A stretch of 64,000 bases of DNA from Adiantum capillus-veneris (Eukaryota; Streptophyta; Polypodiopsida; Polypodiales; Pteridaceae): NCBI GenBank assembly GCA_014529385.2, contig CM043969.1, forward strand, positions 71,274,176 to 71,338,175. The letters are read 5' to 3'. The notes below the pieces were generated by a model. That model ran no database searches, had not been told where the DNA came from, and saw only the letters and a program-made list of their open reading frames with translations. The position numbers and the translations under genes were made by a program. This document shows positions 10,379 through 22,700 of this stretch, one piece after another (within the stretch, counting starts at the first letter, position 1; each line of letters starts with the position of its first letter).

Positions 10379-13300
10379 AATCCCCCCTGAAGTGATGCGC
10401 TGAATGAGAACTGGCACGTTAGTAAAGGGAAGTGCGATGCCCTAAGGACATGATCAGTCCACAAAGGGGAGTAAGACCAAAGCTTTGCGAAAAGCTTTGA
10501 ACTTCTCACGAGACAATACCTTTGTGAAATGATCTGCAAGGTTATCCTGTGTTGGCACATAAGCCAAGTTGATCTTTTTGTTGAGAGCCTCTCACTGGCA
10601 TAGTGGTAATGCATCTCAATGTGCTTTTTGCGAGCATGAAAAACTAGGCTCCTTGCAACTGACAATGCGCTCTGACTGTCAATGTAGATAGTGTTAGTAG
10701 TGTCCTATCCAACATCCAAATCAGCCATAAGGCGTCTAAGCCATAGAAACTCAACTGTAGCTGTGAAGACTACCATGTACTCAGCCTCACAACTAAAAGT
10801 GGCCATAGTAGGTTGCTTCTTGCTCAACCATGATATACATGAACTACCAAGCATGAAACAAAAACCACTTGTGGACACTCGTGTGTCAAAGCAACCAGCC
10901 CAATTTGACTCCAAAAAAGCATGCAAGCCTAGCGGCAATGATCCCCCCTTGGGATAAAACAAGCCAAGATGTAAAGTTCCACTCAAGTAGTGGAAAATCC
11001 TGTTGACAGCTTGCCAATGCTTAGACCCTGGGCTATGCATAAATTTGCTGACTTGTGAGACTGCAAACTGAATATCCGACCTCATGTTGCATACATAAAT
11101 GAGGTAGCCAGCAGAAGTTTGGTAAAGAGTGACATCAGCAGAATCACCAACATCATGTAGACTCAACTTTAAACGTGTTTCCATGGGAGTGGCAATAGGT
11201 TTGCAATCCTCAAGTCCAAACTTACATAGCAATGTCTCTATCTACCTTTTCTGACAGAAGGCAATACCACCATCACACTGCTTAAACTGTATGCCCAAGT
11301 AATGACGCAATAGCCCCAAATCTTTCATCTTGAGAGTAGCATTCAAATTTGCCTTAAATTTTTCAATATATGCCTCATTGGGACCAGTGATCGTCAAATC
11401 ATCCACATAAAGAACAACAATGAGAAGTACATTGCCCTCATGCTTGAGATACAATGTGCTTTTTGTTGGACTATTACAAAATCCTCGTTTGACCAAATGA
11501 GTGTCATCCTTCTCATACCAAGCTCAAGGAGATTGCTTCAACCCATACAAAGCTTTGTTACATTTGCATACCTTATCCTCTGGTCCTTTCTTGACAAACC
11601 GCGAGGCTAGGTTACATAAACTTCCTCAAATATGTCACCATTCAAGAAAGCAGTAACAATGTTTGATTGATGTACATCCCAATCAAAAGGGGCTGCCAAT
11701 GCAAATAGAAAATGCATAGTAGTCATACGACAAGTGGGAGCAAAAGTCTCTTCATAATCTATGCCTTTTTGTTGTGCATAATCCTTTGCAACAAGTTGAT
11801 CCTTATAGCGATCAATCTCACCATCTGGCTTGCGGTTCAACTTGTAAACCCACTTCGTACCAATGACCTTTTTGTTATGAGGAAAATAACATAAAGTCCA
11901 AGTGTCATTTTCTATAAGTGCATCATATTTTGATTGTATAGCAGCCAACCAATTTTCTCAATTTTGTGCTTCATCAAAAGACAAAGCTTCCTCAACATCA
12001 TGTAAGCTAGACACGGCCAAAGCATAACTGTCTGATGCATAAGATGCATGGTGAGATCCTGAACAAGTGTGACTAGACAAAGGTGCATCCAATTTACTAT
12101 CACACAAAGTGTGCACCAGCCATTTTGGCATACCTCTAGCTTTCTCATTTTCAACCTCTTCCTCATCAAGTGCATCATGTACATCTGCATTAGTAATAGG
12201 CTGATCTGTAACATTTTCAAAACCCCCCATAGGCTGTACATTTTCCTCATTGGAATTTACATTTGTACTTCCACCACTAAAAAGAGCAACAAAGTGCCAT
12301 AAATGTCATGTGAGATTACATTACTATCTCTAGGACATGACAGCAAAGGCTGAACAAAATCTTCCAAAAACACAACGTCACATGAGACCAAAATACGCTT
12401 TGTTTGCGGATGGTACAACCTATAACCTTTTCTTTTAGCATTATAACCAACAAAAATACATTTGAAAGCCTTATCATCCAATTTTTTGTGTTGCATGTGT
12501 GTCACTAAACCATAAGCCAAACAACCAAAAACATGCATAATAGATGGTTTTCTATCATGCCATGCTTCATATAGAGTCATAGACTGCAACAATTTTGTAG
12601 GACACCTCTGGAATACATAAGTGCCACACATTTGAGCCAAAACAAATGTGGTAAAGCTTGACTCTTGACCATACATCTTTCCATTTCTGTAAGAGACCTG
12701 TTTTTCCTCTCTGCAATACCATTTTATTTAGGTGTATATGGAATTGTACATTGGTGTTTTATCCCACAACTAGCCAAAAATTCATTAAACTCATGAAACA
12801 TATACTCCCCCCCTAGATCAGAACAGAGGGTGCCCATAGTAAATTTTGAGACATTTTCAACCATACCAAGAAATTTCTTGAAGCACATGAACACTTCGGA
12901 CTTAGCATTCAACGAATATATCCATGCATGCCTGGAGTAGTCATCAATAAGAGTCACAAAGTACAAGTAATTTCCCAAGGATGGAATTTTCATAGGCCCA
13001 CAAACATCATTATGCACAAGTTGCAATCTGCATGTAGCACGAATTGACCCCTCCTTTGGAAACATAGCATGCTGCATTTTACCCAAAATAAAACCTTCAC
13101 AAACATGTTTGATAGGTGCTTCAAGAGGCAGTAAAGAAGCAACCATATCAGATTTCTGCAAATGCAGCAAACTGGAAATATTCAGATGCCCAAAGCGTGC
13201 ATGCCATAGTTTTGCATCTAAAACAACCCTTGAATCTGCAACTACATTTGCAAAAATTTGTCCACACTTGTCATACAAAGTGAGCTTATACAATCCACGA

Positions 13301-13673
13301 CACAAAAGGCCAGATGCAATAATTTTATCACCAAAACTGAGATCATAAATTGTACATCTGTCATCCACAAATTTGACTACGAGACCAAGTCTAGCAAGTG
13401 CAGATACAGACAAAAGGTTCTTTTTGATCCCAAGTGCATACAATGCATCAAAAAGTGTGAAAGAATTGCCATTTCCAAAAGTAAGCACAATCTTTCCCCT
13501 CTCCGTGACAGGATAAGAGGCATTGTTGGCACAAGTCACTGTATTCCCATGAGGGACAGAGTCAATAGAGGTAAAGAAATCACGATGTGAGGTAATGTGC
13601 TTTGTAGTACCACTATCAAAATAATACACATGAAAATTTGCAACAACTGACATACATGCATCATGCACAATAG
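10379..13673 (-). mobile_element. Copia-A pol remains (integrase, RT, RNase H)
   Basis: Reading leftwards on the minus strand, the stretch shows a protease-like region and GAG-pre-integrase motif (LWHARFGHLN), integrase core (DDYSRHAW), reverse transcriptase (GTKWVYKLNRKPDGE, then YVDDLTITGP) and copia RNase H (SNWAGCFDTRVSTSGF, CEAEYM). The order is that of Ty1/copia. The sequence is a fossil with many breaks. Confidence 0.9.
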
Positions 13674-15291
13674 TGTAATGGAATTGGCCTATTTAACTTG
13701 AGAGTAGCGGAAATTAATGAGAGTACTTTTGAGAAATGACTTTGTGAGCATAGCAGGTGAACATAATTGAAGATAGCAACATAATCATAGCAATTAGTTA
13801 ACTTGGCATGAATAATACTTTTGCAAGAGAGAAAATTTAGAGAACATGACAACAGTTGAGGACTGGATTTATGTAGAGCCGGTCCCCCCTCCAATAGGCA
13901 TTGGTATTATGATTTCTCCCATTAAGAGAGACTTGTTACAATACAATCTTTGTGTTCCTTGTGACCTAGATGATGCAATGAAGATGGAAAGTTTCATGCA
14001 TCACAAGCATAGCATAAACTTGAAGAAATATATAATTATCCCAAGCCTCAGTCCCAAGACCTCAAACACCTTTGAAGGTGGAGAGAGCTAGCAGGGAATG
14101 AGGGCAGGGAAGAGGAAGAAGAAAAATTTCATAAGAGAAAGAATTCGTTCCTCACTTATCATAAATCTTCTTGCTAGCATACATATAGCATAGTAATGAA
14201 GAAGAAGGAGATGGCAAGCTTAAGCATTGAATCATGGCTCTTGGTTGGATTTGCACTCCATAGCCAAGAGGGTTGGTGTAGGCTTTCAACCTCTACTTGC
14301 TTGGAGAAGGAGAGGGAGCTCTTGCACTTTTCATAGCACAAAATGAGAGTGTTTTAGAGTATGTGTGGGTGAGTATGCCCCCCTAAGCAGCCCCCTAGAT
14401 TTCTTGGGTCAACCCCCCTTGTAGCTCATACACTTGAAGCTCAATGGACCCCTCCTGGCCTAGCCAATCACAAGGAGGAGGCATTACAAGCAACAAGGGT
14501 AGCCTTGCGACAAGTGTCCCCCTTTCCCCTTTGAGAAACAGGACTTGATAAATGCAAAATAAATTAATTAAATCCCCTAAACTATCATTGGACCCCTTGG
14601 GTGGACAACTAATAGGCTTCAGGCACACCATGAGGGCAACATGAGGAGGAAATTGACAAGTGTCCCTTTTTATTTCTTTGTACCATGCATGCCTTGTGTG
14701 AGTGTGTGGGTGTTCTATCTCATCCCCCCTCATGTAGGGCTTGCCCCCTCCTTGTAGGGATTGAATATTTGACTTTTTGACACCTCAAGACCCTTATGCA
14801 TAGGCACAGTTCCCACCACAAGATTGGCCCTTAAGCACTTTAAGCTTGGGCTGGGTTCTCACCTCAAGTGCAACCCTAGCATCGCAATCACCTCAATCAT
14901 CTCAATCATCAAGAACCTCAAGCATCTCAAGCACCTCAAGCACCTCAGTCATCAAGCATGACAAGTAGGACAAGCACCTCGAGCTGGGTAGGGTTCTTGC
15001 CTCAAGCTCAGACCTAGCTTACCTAAGGTCAAAGGACTTTTACAAACATTATTGGAGGTCTTCAATGAAGCTAACCCTAAGGTATTATGCTCCATTGGTT
15101 AGCCTTGCTCTTTGATAGACCATCTCTCATTTGAGCCCCTTTACCATTGGCCCCGTGTTGTTGAGATAGATCTATAATCACATGTCTATATCTTAACCCT
15201 TGTTCCCGTTTATTCTCCCACTTTAAGTGAACAATTTAATATGAGAAAATCATTTGGGTTGGTTAAATATTAGATATAAGATTTTATGACA
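13674..15291 (-). repeat. Gypsy-N 3' LTR
   Basis: 1,618 bp and similar along its length to 26,37x-27,972. It contains a minisatellite of 'cacctcaag'/'cacctcaatcat' blocks at about 14,880-14,985, which is also present in the other LTR. Open frames inside are not conserved between the two LTRs and are not genes. Confidence 0.88.
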
Positions 15292-15684
15292 TTACCTCTC
15301 TCTTGAAATCATAGTCGTCCTTGACTATGAGGTAGAAGAGATAAAGCCTTAGTCATTAGTGAATTTTACTTAGCGGGTAGAGGATCCCTTTTTACCCTAT
15401 GACATCTTCCATGATGGATGACTAATCCATTTGGTGCTTGGGAGACATAGCTGCCACAAGCATGTCTGCTCTTTAGTCTATTTCATTCTCCCAAAGTAGA
15501 GTGACAAATTCTACTTGGTATTTGAGAGACGTAGTCATCACAAACATGATTCTAAGCATGCATACTAGTTAGATTTCTGCACAATTAAAAAGAGGACTAG
15601 TCTTATAAGACAAAAACATGAGTCATTTAAAATAAATTTGTACATTTGCTTACTCTGATGTAGCATTGTAAGCATTGACAAGGT

Positions 15685-18424
15685 TCATACTATCCTTAAG
15701 CTATATTCCTTGCATCCATCTAGCATCTTCAAAAGGATAATGTTTAAACTTAATAAGATATCGTCCCAGATAATCTTACCATGTCGTAGTACCTTGTCTT
15801 CATGCCGAAGGATAGCTTTGGGTTGTAGCACCTCTTCTTGGTCTTCAACTTCGGGAGGGTCTTCAATAATCGGTTCACTTAGTGGCTCTCCTTTGTAGGG
15901 CTTAAGTAGGTGAAAGGCATTGTGTATGAGCCAATGGTTGGGAAACTTGAGTTTATAATCCATCTCATTGATGGGCTTCAAGATTTGGAAAGGACCATAG
16001 TATCTTTTTGTTAGTTTAGCATAATACTTTTGATGGCCCATAGGATTTTTGCCTGTTGTTTGCCTTAATCGAGCCTTAGGAAACTTAAGTAAGACTCAAT
16101 CATTTTCTTTGAACATTAAGGCCCTTTTGTGCTTATCAGCAGCAGCAGCTTTTTGCCTTTGTTGAGAGATGGATATAGCCTCCTTAATCTTTTGAAAAGA
16201 TTCTTGTAGCTCACGGCTATACTCATCGGCGGCGGTGAAGATCTTCCCATATACTTTGAGTAGCAAGGGACTTTTAGGTCTTCCCTCAATGATCTCAAAA
16301 GGTGCTTTTCTCGTAGAAGTATGTACAGTATCATTGTAGGCATACTCTACAAGAGGTAAGTACTTTTCCCATTGTGAGCGTTGATCTACTTCGGTAACAT
16401 AAGTCTTTAGTAGATCGAGTATCGTAAGATTGGCTATCTCACTTTGGCCATGATAGGCCCAAGAGAAATTCAATCTTGTTCTAGATTTTCAAAGAGACCT
16501 TTCTAGAAATTACTGGTCATTCTAGGATCTCTATCTGACACAATAGATGTGGGTAATCCATGGCGTTTGAAAATTTGTGATATGAAGAGAGTTTCCATTT
16601 GATGTGCCTTAATATTCTTTTTGACAGGAATAAAATGTGCTTGCTTTAAACTTGTTGACTATTGTCCATATTCCCGTATTCCCATGGATAGACTTAGGTA
16701 ATCCAAAGATCAAATCCATGGATACACTCTCCCATGGTGAATTTGGGATAGGCAATGGCTGGAGTAATCCAGGTTGCTTCCCTCTATCATATTTGGTCTT
16801 TTGGCATACTACACATTTTGAAACATACTCTTGTATGTCCACTTTCATGGTAGGCCAATAGAAGTACGTCTCTACTCCTCGGAGAGTAGGTTTAATACCT
16901 CTATGCCCCGCATATGGAGGAGCATGGGACTCATACATAACTTTATCACAAAGGGAATGTGTAACACATAGCCTAGTGTAGTGGAGAAGATAACCATCCT
17001 GCAAGGTGAATGGTTCCTCTTCCTTCCCTAAAGCAAGGACTGACATTATGTTGCTAAAGTCAGGGCCAATATCATACTCATCTATCATAGAAGATAGATC
17101 ATTGTGAGTAGCTATAGACACCGCATTAACTTTTGGTCGTCGTGAAAGTGCATCGGCCACTTGATCGTGCTTACCAGCAATGTGAGCAATATGAAAATTA
17201 AATTGCAAAAGAAAATTTTCCCACCTCATTTGTTTGTCTGAAAGCTTGGTTTGCTTCATGAAATACTTGAGACTGGTGATCGGTTTGTAGAATGAATGGA
17301 GTCCCCAATAAGTAGTGCTTCCATGTGTCTAGGGCATGTAGAACAGTTAAAAGCTCTTTCTCATAAATGCCCAAGACTCGTTCATCAGTATTGAGCCTTC
17401 GGCTCTCATATGCTATGGCATGCCCTTCTTGAAGCAAAACTGCTCCAAGGCAATCACCACAAGCATCACATTGGACCTCAAATGGCTTTGAGAGATCCGG
17501 AAGTACGAGGACTAGTTGGGAAGTTAGCTTCTCTTTGAGCTTATCAAAAGCATTTTGCTCCTTAGCACTCCATACATACTTAACGTTCTTCTTAGTTACG
17601 TCGTGTAGTGGTCCTGCTACTTGAGAGAATTTTTCTATGAAGCGTCGATAGTATGCACACATACCAATAAAGCTTCTTAGCTCATGTAGATTCCTTGGGT
17701 TAGGCCATGCTTTTATTACCTCTAACTTTGATGGATCCATACAGATACCATCTTGAGAGATAATATGACCTAAGTATTGTATCCCTTGAGGAGAAAATTC
17801 GCTTTTCTTTTGGTTAAGAAAAAGCTTATTCTCCCTCAATGCTTGAAAAATCACTTGGAGATGTTATTTATGTTCCTCCAAAGACTTGGAGTAGATGATG
17901 ATATCATCAAAGAGCACTCCAGTGAATTTAAGATAAGGTCTAAAATTTTTCTCCATTAGATGATTGAACGTAGCTGGTGCATTAGTCAAGCCAAAAGGCA
18001 TGACTAGATATTCATAAAGACCAAACCTTGTGCAAAACGCGGTCTTTAGGATATCTTCATCCACTATCCTTATTTGATGATAGCCACTCTTACGGTCAAT
18101 CCTACTAAAGTAGGTAGAGCCTTGTAGCTTATCAAATAGATCTTCTACCCAAGGCATGGGATTTTTTTTTTTGATAGTGGTATGGTTTACTGCCCGATAG
18201 TCCACACACATACCGTATGTACCATCTTTCTTTTGCACTAAAAGGACTGGAGAACAAAAGGGAGAGCAACTAGGTCTCACCATCCCTTTGTCTACCAATT
18301 CCTGTACTTGCCTCTAATCTCCTCTTGTTGAGCTTGTGAGACTCGATAAGGAGGCTTGTTAGGCGGTGAGCTTCTTGGAAGGAGCTCAATGCGATGGTCA
18401 ATATCCCCTCGTTTTGGAGGTAAG
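15685..18424 (-). mobile_element. Gypsy-N pol: reverse transcriptase, RNase H, integrase
   Basis: On the minus strand the reverse transcriptase shows LVQKKDGTYGMCVDYRAVN, FSRIDRKSGYHQI and FDDIIIYSKS. RNase H shows FEVQCDACGDCLGAVLLQ and TDHQS. The integrase zinc region has GHRGIKPTL...CVVCQKTK and WESVSMDLI. The C-terminal part (GPFQILKPI, HNAFHLLKPY, then LRHEDKVLRHG) is typical of chromovirus-like Gypsy integrases. The stretch stops at the Copia-Y insertion. Fossil with several breaks. Confidence 0.88.
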
Positions 18425-18643
18425 TGTTGGGATTAAAGCCCAAGTGGCCTCTTATGCGGATATGGCCGGCCGCCCGCCTAACTCACTTACCTCTAACTCT
18501 TTGTATATACTAACATATTCTTTGTGAATACTAGGGATTTGGGAGATAACCCTTCTAACATCTCTCTGCGTACTGTACTGTGTAAGCTCACTGTGTGTGT
18601 GTGTGAGAGAGAGAGTCGACCCACGCTCCGCTCCGCGACTTCA
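18425..18643 (+). repeat. Copia-Y 5' LTR
   Basis: 219 bp, TGTTGGGATTAAAG to GCGACTTCA. A TATA-like tatatactaac lies about 90 bases in, with a (gt)n(ga)n tract near the right end. Identical to the 3' LTR. Confidence 0.96.
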
Positions 18644-19701
18644 ATTGGTATCAGAGCCTTGGTTCAGTGCGGATTTGCGCAATCGCGCGCGCGCGCACTT
18701 TTCTGGCAGATTCTGGATCCGGAGTTCAAAAATTCACACTCGGCGTTCCGGGAGCGTTTCCACCAGGCGACCTGGCGTTTTACCCCCCTTTCGAAGCCGT
18801 TTATGCCCTCAGAATTTCGTTCTGAGCACTACAGCAGAAGATAGATTTCAGCCGCAAAGAAATCCGTCTTGTGTAGATTGGCAAGCAGGAGGTGGTCGAC
18901 ATCAATATCGACATCGACATACATCACTTATTCGTCTTCAGAGCATCATCTATAGACCAGGTACACATATATATCATCAGATATATATATTGCAGTCTGC
19001 ATTGCTACTTCTTGTGCTTGCCAGGTTTCAGGGGAGGTGTGGCCATACGACGGCTTGACACCACTGGCATGTATTGCAGATTGATGTACTGTGATTGTGG
19101 GTCTGCTAGTTGTGAGTCACGCTAGCAGACAGACCGCCGCAGCGGTCATAGGACAGTGATTGGTCTATTATAGGATGTATGCTAGTTCTGGGCAGTTTGC
19201 TGAGCCATCTGAGAGGGTCGTGTGTGAGGTTTTTTGAAGCCAAGCACTGGGGGCTGGGTTACCCAGTGTGAGGTGGATTAGGTTGCTGGAGTTCCCCTCT
19301 ACACGCATCCTCTTCGGCGACTTTTATCCCCTAGGATGTATGACTTTGTGTAGACACTGGATTGCATCTTATGCGTCAGGCCATTGAGGCATTGTTCAGG
19401 GTTCAGTCTTGAGACAAATACAGGTTCTGTCATCGCCCAGAGAGGAGACAGTGTATGCTTACAGGACAGCATATTACAGGGATTTTTTAGATTTGTCATT
19501 GGTCAGCTATTTATGATTGTTTCTTGAGCTATCTTTTGGTTCCCAGAGCTCAGTTTACAGGGGAGACTCTGTCAAAAATTTTCAAAAATACTGACAGTTC
19601 CTAAGGAGAGGTGTTCAGCTTGTTGATTATAGCTTGTTTACTGTGTACAGAGGCCAGTTTACAGGGGAAACTCTGCCGGATTTTTCTCAGGAGTAAACAG
19701 T
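18644..19701 (+). other. Copia-Y primer site and 5' leader
   Basis: It begins with a primer site complementary to initiator tRNA-Met (tggtatcagagcc at 18,647-18,659), followed by about 1 kb of leader with no convincing gene. The frames at 18.5-19.1 kb run across the LTR border and are chance frames. 'ccagtttacaggggaaactctg' occurs twice in similar form near 19,560 and 19,650. Confidence 0.85.
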
Positions 19702-22700
19702 TTGGCAGATATGGCATCTTCTCACAGTGAGACTCTTTACAACATAAAGAAGCTGGATGGCACAAACTTTCCATTCTGGAAGAAGCAGATTTGGCAGGTT
19801 TTGGTGCAGAAAAAACAAGTGAAGCCACTGAAGCTCAAAGGGGAGAGACCAGAATTTATGGCTCAAGATGAGTGGGAAGAGCTTGACGAGTTAGCTTGTT
19901 CCACAATCATGCTGACACTGGCAGAAAATGTTTACTTCAACGTAGCAGAAGAGACTACAGCGTATGGCGTATGGCAAAAGCTATGTGATATGTACGAGAA
20001 ACAAAGTGCTGCTTCTCAGATTTACTGGCTCAAGAAATTGGTGGATTTGAAGATGAAGGAAGGGACAGCCATGTCAAATCATCTGAATGAATTTCACTCA
20101 ATTTTCAGCCAGTTAACAGCACAAGAGATAGTCTTTCCAGATTCAGTGAAGGCTATGTTTCTCTTAATCACTTTGCCAGACAGTTGGGATACTTTTCGTA
20201 CAGCGTTAAGTAATTCTGTCGCGCCAGAAGGTCTTACAAGTGCCAATGTAGAAGGCAGCTTGCTCACAGAGGAAGTGAACAGGAAGAACATTGACAAAGG
20301 CAAAGGCAATAGTGCTTTGGTCGTTCGAGGGAGACAACAGTTTAAAGACAAGAAGGGTAAGAAGGCACAAAACCGAAGTAAGTCTCGTGATTCGAAGTCA
20401 AAGGATGACATAGAATGCTACCATTGTGGCAAGAAGGGTCACATGAAGCGAGACTGTACGAAGTGGAAACAAGAAAAAGGCAAAACAAAGAGTTTTGAGC
20501 AAGATGAAAAGAAGAGTTCAGTGAAGATTGAAGAGGTGAATGTCACAGGATCTGGTTCAAACAGTGATTCTGGTATAGCAGCTGGTGACATCTTCCTTAC
20601 AAGCAATCTTGATTCTGTTTTCTTGACTGCAGAGGATGGACATGCTATGAGTGATTGGATTATCGACTCAGGGGCATCTTTACATGTTTCTCCGCACAAA
20701 GAGTGGTTTACATCATATGTGGCTACTAAAGACTATGTTAGACTTGGCAATGAGCAGGTTTGTGACATACTTGGAGTGGGAGATGTGCAGTTGAAGTTTC
20801 AGAATGGCTCTTCTTTATGGCTCAAGCATGTCAGACATGTTCCAGCAATCCGAAAGAGCTTGATTAGTACAGGGAAGTTGGATGATGCGGGTTATGTGAC
20901 AGTTTTTGGGAACAGCGCTTGGAAGATCTCCAAAGGTTCGATGACTGTAGCACATGGCAGCAAGTCAGGAACTCTGTACACTTTACATGTTTCAGAGGTT
21001 AAAAACCATGTAATTAATGTGATTGAGCAGCCAAGTGTGTCACTGTGGCATCGTAGGTTGGGACATATGTCAAAAAGAGGAATGGAAATACTTTCTCATT
21101 ATGGTTATTTGCCTGGCTTTTCATTTCAAGATTTCGAGTTTTGTGAGCATTGTGTTTATGGTAAGCAAACACAGGAACCGCACAGATCAAAGAGGAATCG
21201 TAGGGACGAACGGTTAGCTCTTGTACACAGTGACCTATGCGGACCAATGCCTAGTTTGTCACTAGGGGGAGCAGCGTACTTTTGTACATTCATAGATGAC
21301 TATTCTCGCAAAGTATGGGTTTACTTCTTGAAGCACAAGGATGAGGTGCTCAAGGTCTTTAAGACATTCTTGCAGCTGGTGGAGAATCAGAGTGGTCAGA
21401 AGCTGAAGTGCTTGAGAACTGACAATGGTGGAGAGTACGTTTCCAAAGCTTTTCAAGACTTTTGTGAAGCAAAAGGGATTAAGCGGGAGCTTACTGCACC
21501 ATATAATCCTTCACAGAATGGGGTTGCAGAACGTATGAATAGGACCATACAAGAGAAGGTCAGAAGCATGTTGTCAAATGCTGAGTTGCCTAATGGATTT
21601 TGGGCGGAAGCAGTGGCTACAGCAGTCCATTTGATCAACAGGTCTCCTAGTAGGGTTCTGGATAAGAGTGCAGTGGCCGAGATGCTATGGACAGGCAAGG
21701 CACCTTCGTATAAGCATCTCAGAGTCTTTGGTTGTGAAGCTTATAGCCATATTCCTAAGGCGTTCAGAAATAAGTTAGAACCAAAGAGCAAGAAGTGTAT
21801 ATTTCTTGGCTACGGAGAATCGGGCGAGATGGGTTACCGGCTTTGGGATCCTGAGTCCAGAAAGCTTATTCGTAGCAATGATGTGCATTTCAATGAAGCC
21901 AAGTTTCACGCTAAGCCAGAGAAGACAGAGGAGATCAGAAGAGTTGTCTTCAGGGAAGATGGACCTAGTGCTAGCACATCAAGACAGCATGGTCAGGCTC
22001 AGGAACAGCCTATAGTGGCTAGAGAGGCAGATTCAGTTGTGGTGCGACGTTCTGAGCGTGTCTCCAAACCACCTGATCGTTATGTGCCATCTCTAAATTA
22101 TGTCATGCTCACAGATTGCGGAGAACCATCTTGTTACAAGGAAGCATTACAAGTGGTTGACTCGAAAAAATGGCAGTTGGCCATGCAGTCAGAGATGACA
22201 GCTCTGCATAAAAACCAGACATGGAAGTTGGTTAAATTACCACAGGGCAAAAAGGCTCTACCTTGTAAATGGGTTTACAGGTATAAGATCACCGCTCATG
22301 ATAGTCAGCCAAAGTACAAAGCAAGGCTTGTTGCCAAGGGCTTTAAGCAAGAACAAGGCATTGACTTTGATGAAGTCTTCTCTCCAGTGGTCAAGATGAC
22401 TACATTGAGATGCTTTCTTGCATTGGTTGCTATATTGGATTTGGTGTTGCACCAAATGGATGTCAAGACAGCGTTCTTGCATGGTGATTTAGATGTGGAA
22501 ATTTACATGCAGCAGCCAGAAGGGTTTGTTGAGAAAGGCATGGAACATTTGGTATGCCAGTTGTTAAAGAGTCTTTATGGCTTAAAACAATCACCGAGGG
22601 CATGGTACCATAAGTTCCACCAGTTTATGCTTTCTCAAGGCTACAAACGTAGTGAGTTCGATCACTGTCTATATACAAAGAAGGCTAAGGATGGCAGTTG

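Noticed and set aside
13846-14733. Frames inside the Gypsy-N LTRs (also 26,541-26,978)
   Set aside because: They are not conserved between the two LTRs and match no protein family.
18524-19058. Frames of 106 and 153 codons at the start of Copia-Y
   Set aside because: They run through the LTR border and primer site and overlap each other, so they are leader sequence read by chance.
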